Positions 1 to 7,733 of a stretch of 13,902 nucleotides of DNA are shown here, piece after piece. How positions within the stretch are numbered: position 1 is the first letter of the stretch; the number at the start of each line of letters is the position of its first letter. The notes under the pieces are model-generated. The model had not been told where the DNA came from, ran no database searches, and saw only the letters and a program-made list of their open reading frames with translations. The stretch lies in contig HF990592.1 in NCBI GenBank assembly GCA_000432135.1, positions 1 through 13,902 of the forward strand. The letters run 5' to 3'. Source of the DNA: Firmicutes bacterium CAG:124 (GTDB lineage Bacteria > Bacillota > Clostridia > Oscillospirales > Oscillospiraceae). The translations under genes were made by a program, and so were the position numbers.

Positions 1-174
1 TTCTATGTACTCCTTTATCATTTTGTAGGTCACTCGTTCCTTGGGCTTGTACTCTTCGGCTCTTTTAGCGATATTATCAAGCGGAACTTTTCCCTCACCT
101 TCGCCAAACTCAACTTTTACGTTGATATGTCCGTCTGGCTTTTTGTGGGAAAGCAGTACAACCGTCTCGTCGTG
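1..174. mobile_element. Possible terminal segment of an integrative element (rlmD-type attachment junction)
   Basis: The first 120 bases are about 42% GC by hand count, against roughly 60% or more over most of the window. The minus-strand reading frame switches here from WXG100 to rlmD tail at codons for H-D-E-T-V-V-L-L (174 downward). Integrative conjugative elements of Gram-positive bacteria are known to insert at the 3' end of rumA/rlmD, in the codons for a His-Val-Glu-x-Val-Val-Leu motif, and can carry a replacement 3' end. The resemblance suggests integration at a secondary site. No integrase or inverted end is visible within the window, so this is inference. Confidence 0.4.
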
Positions 175-246
175 CTGACTGCGGAGATTGCGGACCTCTG
201 TCGCCTTGGAATTCAATACCTCGGGTGTTACCTGAATCAATGCCAT
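1..246 (-). CDS. WXG100 N-terminus fused in frame to RlmD-like tail (partial, chimeric)
   Basis: The ATG at 246-244 has an AGGAGG site 8 bases upstream, and 82 codons are open to the window edge. Residues 1-27 (MALIQVTPEV, then an LRSQHDE stretch) read like the first helix of WXG100 proteins, which are small secreted helical-hairpin partners in type VII secretion. The W-x-G turn expected near residue 43 never arrives. From about residue 28 (TVVLLSHKKPDG, later KVEFGEGEGK) the sequence matches my memory of the C-terminal extension of RlmD/RumA 23S rRNA uracil methyltransferases in gut Clostridia, without the catalytic domain. It follows the DUF4176 gene by 45 AT-rich bases and would be last in the substrate operon. 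The product is probably non-functional as a WXG100 protein. It is either a genuine insertion junction or an assembly chimera. Confidence 0.7.
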   Translation of the reverse strand, partial: MALIQVTPEVLNSKATEVRNLRSQHDETVVLLSHKKPDGHINVKVEFGEGEGKVPLDNIAKRAEEYKPKERVTYKMIKEYIE

Positions 247-291
247 GATCATTTCCTCCTATTTATATTTTATAAATTTTAAACTTCAAAT

Positions 292-579
292 TCAGCTGTC
301 TGCTTTTTCTGCGTTTTTCTCCAGCTCTTCTCTCACGCTTGCCTGATAGCTCTGCACCTCTGCGTTGATGTAGCCCAGAAAATGAACCGAATCAATATCC
401 TCATGCTGGAACAGGAACATCGTTTCCGCATCGATATACCCCTCCGGGAACGGTTCGCCAATGTAGTCATACGTGGTGTTTGTCTGCTCGTCATGAACGA
501 TTGTGCCGATAATGAGCAATTTCCGTGTGGCGCCCTGCAGAGCGACCACGCTTCCGATCGGCAGCAGATCCTTATACAT
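292..579 (-). CDS. DUF4176 family protein, T7SS-associated
   Basis: A 95-residue cytoplasmic protein with an AGGGAGG site 9 bases before its ATG. It opens with LLPIGSVVALQG and RKLLIIG and continues with YDYIGEPFPEGYI and FLFQHEDIDSVHFLGYI. These are the landmarks I associate with DUF4176, a small family found repeatedly beside LXG/WXG100 effector genes in firmicute type VII loci. From memory, some members have been linked to effector chaperoning or targeting. Here it sits 25 bases after the effector stop, in the same operon, so assistance to that effector is the likeliest role. It has no signal peptide or membrane segment and a charged C-terminal helix. An immunity role is possible but less likely, because the family is conserved next to unrelated effectors. 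Its GC is lower than that of the secretion genes. Confidence 0.75.
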   Translation of the reverse strand: MYKDLLPIGSVVALQGATRKLLIIGTIVHDEQTNTTYDYIGEPFPEGYIDAETMFLFQHEDIDSVHFLGYINAEVQSYQASVREELEKNAEKADS

Positions 580-604
580 AATACATATCCTCCCTTACTG
601 GTGT

Positions 605-1774
605 TTACCGGAACGCAAATTCCAGAATCTCATCCACATATTTTTTGCTTTGCTTATAGAAAGACTTCACATTTTTCGCCGCTTCGATCACGAAATTCGC
701 CGTCGAATCAGCGTCCATGAACTTACTCCGGAGCCATTCATCCGGCTTGTACCATTTGAACTCATTCCCGATGACGTCGTCAAACGAGGTTTTGCCCCAC
801 ACAAAGGAATATCCGGTCTTGCCCGTCAGATCCGTATTGAGCTTTCCGAACGACTTGAGCATTTTCTCCGTGCCTTTCAGGAGCGACACCATATCCAGTC
901 CCGTATAGGCCAGCTCGCCGAATTTCTCACCGGCTTTCTTGTTTCCGAGCATTTCGCCCAGCTCTCCGCCATTCTTCTTCAGCAGATCCTTCAGGTAATT
1001 TGTTTTCCCCACCTCGTCGTACTCATCACGCGCAACATGGACTATATCCGCGCTTGCGCTTGCAATATCGTTTCCTGCGCTGGTAATGATACAGAGTGCA
1101 ACCGGAATTCCCGCAACGGTGCTGCACGCGGCAACTGCTCCGGCGATTTTGACAATACTCTTGCCGATCTTGACCGCGCCCTTGCCGTATTCCACGACAT
1201 CATACATGGTCCCGTGATTCTGATAGCTTTTCTTTGCCGCGCTGACGACGTTCGAAACAGAGGTTTTGACCGCGCTGCCAAAGTCCGAGACATCGTCCTT
1301 GAGCTTGGAGAACCACCCCTTCTTTTTGCTGACCACCGCCTGCTTGACGCCGTCGCACAGGGTTTCGGAGGTCCGAAGGCCAAACGTCTTTCCCAGCTCG
1401 TCCGCGCATTTCTGCCTGTCGATCCCCCGCAGCGCGACAGCCGGCAGCGTTGTGGCCGCGAGGCCCGCGCCAATGGCGTCGGCGGCTTCGCCAAGCCCTC
1501 TTGCTCTGTGGCCGAGCTTCTGGTCCGTCTGCGTGAAGCGGTCGCTTGCGGCAAGCAGCATCTGCGTCATTGCCTCCAGCTGGGTCTGCTCTGTCGTGCA
1601 TCTGCGGGAAAGCGCCTCCAGCGACTGTCTGATCTGCTGCGTCGCCGCGATCTGCATATCCAGTCCGTTCAGGACGCTGGAAACATTCACGGCGACCGCG
1701 CGCATCGCACCCGACTGCTGTCTCAGCCGTGCCTGCGCCTGCTGGACGACTGCGGATTCAATTTTGATCTGCAC
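605..1774 (-). CDS. Putative type VII secretion effector (389 aa)
   Basis: The chosen start is the GTG at 1774: an AAGGAGG, overlapping the preceding gene's stop region, lies 8 bases upstream. The GTG two codons earlier is only 2 bases from it, and a longer extension would overlap the WXG100 gene. Residues 1-100 are strongly helical and Gln/Ala-rich (LNGLDMQIAATQQIRQSLEAL), like the targeting domain of Clostridia T7SS effectors, although I see no clear LXG motif. Residues 105-190 form a linker with a KKKGWFSKLKDDVSDFGSAV stretch. Residues 195-245 are a Gly/Ala-rich hydrophobic region (IVKIAGAVAACSTVAGIPVA), followed by an amphipathic C-terminal region with aromatic clusters (SFVWGKTSFDD, EFKWYKPDEW). 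No known nuclease, NADase or lipase motif is visible, so activity is unknown; a membrane-active toxin is a guess. GC falls clearly toward the 3' part. The WXG100 gene lies 13 bases upstream and DUF4176 25 bases downstream. Confidence 0.65.
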   Translation of the reverse strand: MQIKIESAVVQQAQARLRQQSGAMRAVAVNVSSVLNGLDMQIAATQQIRQSLEALSRRCTTEQTQLEAMTQMLLAASDRFTQTDQKLGHRARGLGEAADAIGAGLAATTLPAVALRGIDRQKCADELGKTFGLRTSETLCDGVKQAVVSKKKGWFSKLKDDVSDFGSAVKTSVSNVVSAAKKSYQNHGTMYDVVEYGKGAVKIGKSIVKIAGAVAACSTVAGIPVALCIITSAGNDIASASADIVHVARDEYDEVGKTNYLKDLLKKNGGELGEMLGNKKAGEKFGELAYTGLDMVSLLKGTEKMLKSFGKLNTDLTGKTGYSFVWGKTSFDDVIGNEFKWYKPDEWLRSKFMDADSTANFVIEAAKNVKSFYKQSKKYVDEILEFAFR

Positions 1775-1787
1775 CGGCACAACCTCC

Positions 1788-2114
1788 TTACCATTCGCCG
1801 CCTCCGCCGGAGCCCGCCCCGCCTGACGCGGACATGGACGCCTTTGTTCGTGCTTCTGCGGCTTCAAACTCATCTGCGGCCTTGCGGATCGTGTGCGCAA
1901 GACGCGACAGCTCATCCTGGATCTTTCGGATCTCGCGCAGCCGGCGCTCGGCTGCCTGATCGTATGTATCGGCGGCTTCTCCGGCCCACACGCCGGCAAG
2001 CTGCTGCCGGAGCGCCTGAATGCTCTGCGCGATCTGACTGCATTGCTGCTCGCTCTGTTCAAGCTGTCTTGCCTGCGCACGCGCATTTTCATAATCTATG
2101 CGGATCAGGCTCAT
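1788..2114 (-). CDS. WXG100 family protein (EsxA-like)
   Basis: A 108-residue helical-hairpin protein. Helix one spans about residues 6-40, the turn carries W43-A44-G45 inside GVWAGEAADTY, and helix two spans about 50-90. WXG100 proteins dimerise and are exported by EssC-type motors, often paired with an adjacent effector. A YxxxD/E-type export signal after helix two is not exact: F83-x-x-x-E87 (FEAAE) sits in the right place with Phe for Tyr. The C-terminus is an unusual Gly/Ser-rich tail ending in Glu-Trp. The ATG is preceded by AAAGGAG at 8 bases. It is the first gene of a unit with its own strong promoter and ends 13 bases before the effector start, which suggests it is that effector's partner rather than a structural component. 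Confidence 0.88.
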   Translation of the reverse strand: MSLIRIDYENARAQARQLEQSEQQCSQIAQSIQALRQQLAGVWAGEAADTYDQAAERRLREIRKIQDELSRLAHTIRKAADEFEAAEARTKASMSASGGAGSGGGGEW

Positions 2115-2155
2115 TTCTGAAGCTCCTTTCCAAGGGTGTGTTTCAGGATGGTTCT

Positions 2156-2184
2156 ATCTTACACTATGTAAAATAATTTGTCAA
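2156..2184 (-). promoter_or_regulatory. Sigma-A promoter of the WXG100/effector operon
   Basis: On the minus strand a perfect TTGACA (2184-2179) is separated by exactly 17 bases from TAAGAT (2161-2156). The predicted start is near 2149, giving a leader of about 35 bases to the WXG100 ATG. The surrounding 70 bases are AT-rich in an otherwise GC-rich locus. It separates substrate expression from the upstream essC operon. Confidence 0.8.
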
Positions 2185-2212
2185 TATGTTAATTCAAATA
2201 CGTTGTAATATA

Positions 2213-2252
2213 CAAAAACTGGCGCTGCAATTTGTTAAAAACAGCAAATTAC
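2213..2252 (-). terminator. Weak possible terminator after the yukD-like gene
   Basis: Just past the yukD-like stop, AATTTG (minus strand, 2250-2245) can pair with CAAATT (2234-2229) across a 10-base loop, and a run of five T follows at 2218-2214. The stem is short and AT-rich, so termination would be partial at best. Read-through into the WXG100 operon is possible. Confidence 0.25.
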
Positions 2253-2509
2253 TCCAACACAGCGCGGCCCTGCAGGCTTGCGCCGTCCCAGATCCCGCAG
2301 GACGCAAGCGTTCTGGACTCCGCAATGGGCGCTCCCTGGTCGTACAGGCGGATCGCAGTGCAGCTGCCGTAAACCTGCGGATACAGGGCGCGGAGCATTT
2401 CCAGAACACGCGCATTCACCTCCGCGACCGGCAGGAACGCCGGAAGCTCCACATCCAGCTGCTCGTCTCCGATGGTCAGGGTCACGATCACATTCTGACA
2501 GGCCTTCAT
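2249..2509 (-). CDS. yukD: YukD/EsaB-like ubiquitin-fold protein
   Basis: An 86-residue protein starting at the ATG (2509) that overlaps the stop of the upstream gene as ATGA, which indicates translational coupling. It begins with a beta strand (NVIVTLTIGDEQLDVELP), followed by a helix (VNARVLEMLRALYP), then AIRLYDQGAPIAESRTLASCGIWDGASL. The last part matches the YukD/EsaB ending, where L-x-x-C/Y-G-I-x-x-G-D-x-L is typical; here Ala-Ser replaces Asp. YukD proteins are small cytoplasmic components or regulators of firmicute type VII systems and are encoded with EssC. The position three genes from the operon start and the length (family about 80 residues) support the call. A longer upstream reading frame exists but lies inside the preceding gene. 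Confidence 0.78.
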   Translation of the reverse strand: MKACQNVIVTLTIGDEQLDVELPAFLPVAEVNARVLEMLRALYPQVYGSCTAIRLYDQGAPIAESRTLASCGIWDGASLQGRAVLE

Positions 2510-3276
2510 TGCGGCGCGCCCTCCCGTACCAGCGCACGCAGCGTGCGCCGGATCTGCTCCGGCGTGCTCCTGCGGACGATCCAGTCCTCCGTCTCCTCCT
2601 CGCCGGGCTCCAGCCGGAGCAGCATATCGGAATCGTACACAAGACAAAGGCTTTCCAGCGTTCGCGTCTGCAAATGGACCGTGTTCACGCAGCAATAGCC
2701 GCACCGCCGTTCCAGACCGGCAAGCAGAAGCGCCGCCGCGTCCTCCGGCATTCCGGCTGCCAGCAGCTCTGCCCGGCCTGCGTCTGTGTCCTTCAGACAG
2801 TGCTGCAGCAGCTCGTTTGTAAGGCTCCAGTGCGTCTGCGCCTCAGGGGCTTCCTGCGCTTTGCAGCACTCCATCAGCCTTGCAAGCGCCAGCTCTTCTA
2901 TTTCCCCGTCCGCAGCTCCGGTCAGGCTTGCCAGCTCGCCATCCTTTGTCAGCTGCGCCCAGCAGCTCCCCTGCCGGTACAATACGACGGACGGCTCCGC
3001 CTGTCCGCAGTTGACCGCATCGACAGTCAGATACAAGTCGCATTCCGCACAGATTTCAATGAGCCGCCGCAGATCGCCGCGCACGATCGCCGCGCCTTCA
3101 AATTGCCGCGTGATCGCGCCGCTCTGCTCCAGCTCCTCCAGGCAGACTTCATACGCCGCCCGGATCTCCTCGTGATCCATCATCATAAACGGGTCGCGCA
3201 CGCCAAAAAGATGCTCCGCGCCCAATTCGGACGCCAGCACGACCAGCGCTCTGATCGAGAGCCTGCTCCGCTCCAT
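2506..3276 (-). CDS. T7SS-locus protein of unknown function, possibly EspG-like
   Basis: A 256-residue soluble protein with AGGAGG 8 bases before its ATG, starting 23 bases after essC and overlapping the yukD-like gene by 4 bases. It has no signal peptide or membrane segment. An N-terminal helical part (SIRALVVLASELGAEHLFGV, then a stretch ending in LEQSGAITR) resembles a small winged-helix-like module. It is followed by DLRRLIEICAECDLYLTVDA, an edge-strand pair (SVVLYRQGSCWAQLTKDGEL) and a helical second half rich in Leu, Glu and Cys. The order of elements recalls the actinobacterial EspG chaperones that bind ESX substrates. DUF5081, another family I associate with firmicute T7SS loci, is an alternative. 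I do not recognise it by residue-level motifs, so the role is inferred from context only: a cytoplasmic adaptor or chaperone between substrates and EssC. Confidence 0.6.
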   Translation of the reverse strand: MERSRLSIRALVVLASELGAEHLFGVRDPFMMMDHEEIRAAYEVCLEELEQSGAITRQFEGAAIVRGDLRRLIEICAECDLYLTVDAVNCGQAEPSVVLYRQGSCWAQLTKDGELASLTGAADGEIEELALARLMECCKAQEAPEAQTHWSLTNELLQHCLKDTDAGRAELLAAGMPEDAAALLLAGLERRCGYCCVNTVHLQTRTLESLCLVYDSDMLLRLEPGEEETEDWIVRRSTPEQIRRTLRALVREGAPQ

Positions 3277-3299
3277 TTTCTCTGCCTCCTCTATCTCCT

Positions 3300-6200
3300 C
3301 TATTTTTGTACTGCCTTCAGCTTGACCGCATGGCCATCCTGAACCAGATAGCCCATGCCGGCGCCTGCATCCTGTGACGCGGCGCTGTACGCCAGATCGG
3401 TCCGGGCAAACATATGCGCCTGCGCGCTTCCGCCAAGCAGAAGGGTCGTTTTTCCGGTCATTTCCATGGTGAAGCGCTCGCCCGAAGCGGACAGCTTTGT
3501 AATGTCCGCCGCGTTTCCGCTTACGATCACCGCGACGCGCAGCCCTTTGCCAAGGACCAGAATGCTGGCCAGCCGCCGCAGCGTCTGGTCGTTGATCGAA
3601 TCGATGCAGCGCTTCAGATCGTCAATGCAGATCAGGATCCACGGCCAGTCCGTGCTCCCGGCGCTCGCGTCCTTTCTTTTCTGCATCTCCGGCATCAGCG
3701 CGGCGATCTCACCGTCAAACGCCGCCGCAGCCTGCGCCTGCGCGCCGTGAAATACAATGTGCTTCGCAGGCGCAAGCTTTTCTGCGGCCTGCGCAAAAAT
3801 GGCCTGAACGGTACTGCTTCCGTCCTGCGCGCAGGAGATCAGCAGAAACTGCTCCTGCGCAAGCGCGGCGAAGCACGGCTGCACGGACTGCTCCGTAAGA
3901 CCGCAGAGGATCTGCTCCGACGGATATTCCCGCCAGTCCACGACCTCCGGCAGCACCGGGATCGGCGGCGGGCAGGCGCCTGTCCATGCCCCGCGCATCA
4001 GCCCGGCAAGCCGCCGGATCTCATTGACGCGGTCGATCTCCCGTTTTCCCGCTGCGGGAAGCGCCGTCTGGAATTCCAGCGGCGGAGTGCTTCTGACCAG
4101 ACCGCGTCCGGCCAGATTTTCCGGCTCCAGACCGTTCGTTTTGCCGACGATCTGCGCGTAATCGCCGCGGTCCGTCATCCGCAGGCAGACAGCCGCCTTG
4201 ATGTGCTGGCTGATCCGGTACGGCAGCGCGTTCACCGCGCCAGCGCTGACCAGCAGATACATCCCGCAGGCCGCGCCGTCCCGCACGAGCGTCTGCAAAA
4301 AGCCGTCGATATCCGGGTACAGCTCCAGCGCAGGCGCAACGTGATCCAGCAGAAGCACGATCCATGGCAGCTGCTCGCCGGTGGCTTCCCGGTAAGCGTC
4401 TATGCTGACGAGGCCCTGTCCGGCAAGCAGCTTCTTCCGGCGGTCCAGCGTGTCGATGAGCATGGTCGTCAGCTTGCTCTGCTTCTGCGCGTCGTCTCCG
4501 TCCACGATGCCGCCGACGTGCGGCAGCTCCCGGAACAGCCGGAGGCTCCCGCCGCCGAAGTCCATCAGATAGAGGTGCACCTGCTCCGGAGAATAGCAGA
4601 GGGAAAGGGACATGACCGCCGATTGCAGCAGCGTCGTTTTCCCGGTCGCAGGCGCACCGTAGACTGCATAGCTTCCGGATTCCGAGAAGTTCAGCGACAT
4701 CGGGCGCTGCGACTGCGCCGCAGGATCGTCCAGAAGGCCGATGACGGCCCGCAGGCCCTGCTGCTGCGTTTCCCAATGCGCGCCGTCGAACGCCGCGCAG
4801 ACGACGTCGCGCAGACGCAGCTGTTCGGGCAGCTTTGCCGTCCAGAGCTGCCGCGCCTTTTCCACGCCGCGCTCCCGGCAATAGCGGTCCAGATAGTCCA
4901 CGACCGCATTGATCTCCTTTCGTTCGGAGCGGTATCCCGTTGTTTTTTCCGGTTCGTAGCAATGGCGGTTCCCGTACAGGTCCACCACAGCCGTCTGTCC
5001 GCCTGTCTGCCCCGCAGTCTCGCGGAACGGCTGATAGGGTGCGCCGCTCCAATAGGACTGGATCTGCTCATAGACCTCGTCCTCGCCCACCTGCACGTAG
5101 GCGCGGCCCGGCGTTGTGATCTGCGCCGCGTCGGTATGGTGCAGCATCTCCCGGCTGTCTGCGGCGTTTGCCACCTTCAAACACCAGCGGAAGCGCGTAT
5201 TCGCGTTCATTTTATCGTCTACAACACCGGCGGGCTTCTGCGTCAGAAGGATCATATGGACACCCAGCGTCCGGCCAACCGCGAACACGCGATTGACCGC
5301 CTGCATGAATTCCGGGAACCGGTTCTTGAATTCCGCGAACTCGTCGATCACGATAAACAGATATCCCAGCTGCTCATCCGCCTTGCCCTCGCGCAGCAGC
5401 CGTCTGTAATCGGAGATATTGCTGACCTTCCAGCGGTCGAGCAGCTCCTTGCGCCGCGTCAGCTCGTATTCGAGCGCGATGAGGTTCCGGCCGATGCTCG
5501 TATCCAGATCGGATATGCGTCCGGCAAGATGCGGCAGATTCTGGAACGGGAGCAGCAGGCCGGTGCCCTTAAAGTCGATCAGCACGAAGCTGACCACATC
5601 CGGTGGGAAGCGGACTGCCATCGACAGGATCCAGGACTGCACCATTTCGGACTTGCCGGAGCCGGTCGTGCCCGCGACAAGGCCGTGCGGCCCGTGCCGC
5701 TTTTCATGAATATCGAACAGGAACGGCGTGCCGTCGCCGCGAACGCCGATCGGGACCGCCATGCTGCGCTCCGGCTCTGCGTTCGCCCAGTTTTTATCCA
5801 GTGCCAGCTCCGAGGGCCGCGAAACGTGATAGCCCTGCAGGAACGACACCGAGCGCGGCAGCGCCGGAGCGCCCTTCGCCTCCATGCGGAGCGGCGCCAT
5901 GCTGCGTGCGAACTGCTCGTACCGGGCCTGCGGCACCTGCTCCGGCTGGAACGGCTGCTTCCGGGACGCGTGCCTGCGCTCAAACAGCACGCCCACTGCT
6001 TCCCTGCAGTCCAGAATATCGTGGCATTCCTCCGGGAGCAGATCGATCCGGTCAAACAGGTACAGCACGCTGATGCCAAGCTCCCGGCGGTTTGCCGTCA
6101 GAAATTTCATAAACGCGTGCTGCGTGACCGTCTCCGGCGCTGCGCACACGAACAGGTACCACGGCTTTGCACGCGGCGCTGCGCCGAGCCCGGCATTCTG

Positions 6201-7712
6201 TCCGGCAGCGGCCCGCGCCGAGAAGACCGGCTCGAGCCGTTCAAGCAGTGCGCGGATCGTTTCGGGCGTGTTTGCGATCAGGCGCGCTGTATGCCCCTCG
6301 TCCCAGCAATGCGGCAGCCAGCGGCAGAATTCCCACTGCGCAGTCTCCTCCTGCTCGCAGAGCACGACGATCCGCAGATCGCAGTAGCTGTGATGGGCCG
6401 CGGCCTGCACGATCAGATTTTTCCCAAGCGCGACGCAGCGCGCGCGTTTTCCCACAACGCCGCAGGACAGATGCTCACCCAGCGAAACGCAGATCGGGCA
6501 GTCCGGAACCATGGCGAACCGCTCCGCGATCTGCGTCGGCTGCTCCGCGAGGACGTCACTTTCCAGCCGCAGCATCTGCTTCGGCACCTGAACCGAGAAG
6601 CTTGCCGGGAGTGTTCCGCTGCCAACGCGCAGGGAAAGAAAATCCTCGTCGCGGGAGAGCCGCCCCCACAGCTCCCGGTCGACCGCCGCCGCTCTTCGGA
6701 TGCACACATCCGTCGACGGGGACATATGTGCAAGAACGGTCTGCTGTTCGCTGCGAAGCGCCTCCAGCTCACGGACCTGCTCCTGCAGATATGTGCTGTA
6801 TGTATCCAGCCGCAGCTGCTGCTGGGAACGGTACTTTTTCTTTTCACCCCGGTAGCGGAGGATCGATACCACCACGCCGATGATGGTCGTGGGGACGCTG
6901 AAATACAGCATGGTCATCACATTGGTGACCAGAAGGCACACCGCGACCATCACGATCACGCTGAGCAGCGGCGCAAGCAGGATATTCAGCCAGCTGACAT
7001 TCGGCTTTCCGCCGATCGTCGGCGGCGCCTGCAGCTCCAGCGTTTTGCAGGGCGTTTCCTCCAGCAGGCGCGGCGACGGCTTAAAGCAGAACGGATATGG
7101 ATCGTCCGGCGACACCGCCGTCCGCTTTTCGGGCGCAGCGGCCGGCTTCACGCGCACAGCCTTGCTGCTCCACACGAAGAGCCGGTCCCCGCTGACGCGG
7201 AGCTGGCAGAAGCCGATCGAGAGCACATCCCCGTCGGCAAGCACGCCGCTTCCGGCAAGGCGCATATTCAAATAGGTGCCGTTCCGGCTTTTGAGATCCT
7301 GAAAGCGCCACCGGCCATCCTGATAGAACAGCGCAGTATGCTTTCCGGAGATCTGCTGATCCGCGATCTGGATATCGCAGTCCGCGTTCCGGCCGATCGT
7401 GAGCCGTTCCGTCCCGGTCAGCGGCACCGGAACGGCGGCCTTTGTGCGGCACGGGTACGCCGTAAGCGCGAGATGCGCGTCCGGATCCAGAACGAGCGAT
7501 TTTTCATACGGGAGCTTCTCCTGCCGGAACCCGGCGCCGGACACGGACCAGCTATCCGCGTCCGTTTTGACCGTGATCGTCTTTTTTCCAAGACAGGCAG
7601 CGGCAAGCTGGATGGTGCAGCCCGCAGCTTTTCCGATCGTGCACGTTTCGCCTGATTGGAGCTTCGCCTCAAGCAGCCGCTCCCGGTCATAGATGCGTAT
7701 GATGATCTCCAT
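3300..7712 (-). CDS. essC: EssC/YukB-type type VII secretion ATPase with FHA domains
   Basis: A 1470-residue membrane-bound motor that energises export of WXG100-type substrates. The chosen start is the ATG at 7712, with GGGAG 8 bases upstream; a TTG/ATG a few codons earlier is possible. Residues 1-90 form a degenerate FHA-like domain. Residues 100-175 form a canonical FHA domain (IGR 106-108, SGKH 122-125, RNGT 143-146) that would bind phospho-Thr or partners. Two membrane helices lie at about 241-262 and 268-285, followed by a coiled coil at about 290-330. Three FtsK/SpoIIIE-like domains follow. D1 is intact (Walker A GTTGSGKS 681-688, Walker B LFIVIDE 785-791). D2 has Walker A GAPATGKT 1019-1026 but LLLDH (His1124) where Glu is expected. 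D3 lacks a recognisable P-loop and keeps only an ICIDD (1361-1365) Walker B-like strand. Length and order match firmicute EssC (about 1480 residues). It is second in the operon, 21 bases after the regulator gene. Confidence 0.95.
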   Translation of the reverse strand: MEIIIRIYDRERLLEAKLQSGETCTIGKAAGCTIQLAAACLGKKTITVKTDADSWSVSGAGFRQEKLPYEKSLVLDPDAHLALTAYPCRTKAAVPVPLTGTERLTIGRNADCDIQIADQQISGKHTALFYQDGRWRFQDLKSRNGTYLNMRLAGSGVLADGDVLSIGFCQLRVSGDRLFVWSSKAVRVKPAAAPEKRTAVSPDDPYPFCFKPSPRLLEETPCKTLELQAPPTIGGKPNVSWLNILLAPLLSVIVMVAVCLLVTNVMTMLYFSVPTTIIGVVVSILRYRGEKKKYRSQQQLRLDTYSTYLQEQVRELEALRSEQQTVLAHMSPSTDVCIRRAAAVDRELWGRLSRDEDFLSLRVGSGTLPASFSVQVPKQMLRLESDVLAEQPTQIAERFAMVPDCPICVSLGEHLSCGVVGKRARCVALGKNLIVQAAAHHSYCDLRIVVLCEQEETAQWEFCRWLPHCWDEGHTARLIANTPETIRALLERLEPVFSARAAAGQNAGLGAAPRAKPWYLFVCAAPETVTQHAFMKFLTANRRELGISVLYLFDRIDLLPEECHDILDCREAVGVLFERRHASRKQPFQPEQVPQARYEQFARSMAPLRMEAKGAPALPRSVSFLQGYHVSRPSELALDKNWANAEPERSMAVPIGVRGDGTPFLFDIHEKRHGPHGLVAGTTGSGKSEMVQSWILSMAVRFPPDVVSFVLIDFKGTGLLLPFQNLPHLAGRISDLDTSIGRNLIALEYELTRRKELLDRWKVSNISDYRRLLREGKADEQLGYLFIVIDEFAEFKNRFPEFMQAVNRVFAVGRTLGVHMILLTQKPAGVVDDKMNANTRFRWCLKVANAADSREMLHHTDAAQITTPGRAYVQVGEDEVYEQIQSYWSGAPYQPFRETAGQTGGQTAVVDLYGNRHCYEPEKTTGYRSERKEINAVVDYLDRYCRERGVEKARQLWTAKLPEQLRLRDVVCAAFDGAHWETQQQGLRAVIGLLDDPAAQSQRPMSLNFSESGSYAVYGAPATGKTTLLQSAVMSLSLCYSPEQVHLYLMDFGGGSLRLFRELPHVGGIVDGDDAQKQSKLTTMLIDTLDRRKKLLAGQGLVSIDAYREATGEQLPWIVLLLDHVAPALELYPDIDGFLQTLVRDGAACGMYLLVSAGAVNALPYRISQHIKAAVCLRMTDRGDYAQIVGKTNGLEPENLAGRGLVRSTPPLEFQTALPAAGKREIDRVNEIRRLAGLMRGAWTGACPPPIPVLPEVVDWREYPSEQILCGLTEQSVQPCFAALAQEQFLLISCAQDGSSTVQAIFAQAAEKLAPAKHIVFHGAQAQAAAAFDGEIAALMPEMQKRKDASAGSTDWPWILICIDDLKRCIDSINDQTLRRLASILVLGKGLRVAVIVSGNAADITKLSASGERFTMEMTGKTTLLLGGSAQAHMFARTDLAYSAASQDAGAGMGYLVQDGHAVKLKAVQK

Positions 7713-7733
7713 ATCTGCGTCTCCCATCAACCG

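Noticed and set aside
1775..2092. N-terminal extension of the effector frame to 2092
   Set aside because: The extension overlaps the WXG100 gene in another frame and reads as Arg/Ser-rich shadow. The GTG at 1774 has an ideal ribosome site.
503..2176. Long plus-strand open frame opposite the effector and WXG100 genes
   Set aside because: Composition is low-complexity Arg/Leu/Cys with no motif. The opposite strand has a promoter, ribosome sites and recognisable families.
3414..7655. Very long plus-strand open frame (over 1400 codons) opposite essC
   Set aside because: High-GC codon bias leaves the antisense frame open. The translation is Arg/His-rich without domains, while the minus frame has clear FHA, membrane and Walker motifs.
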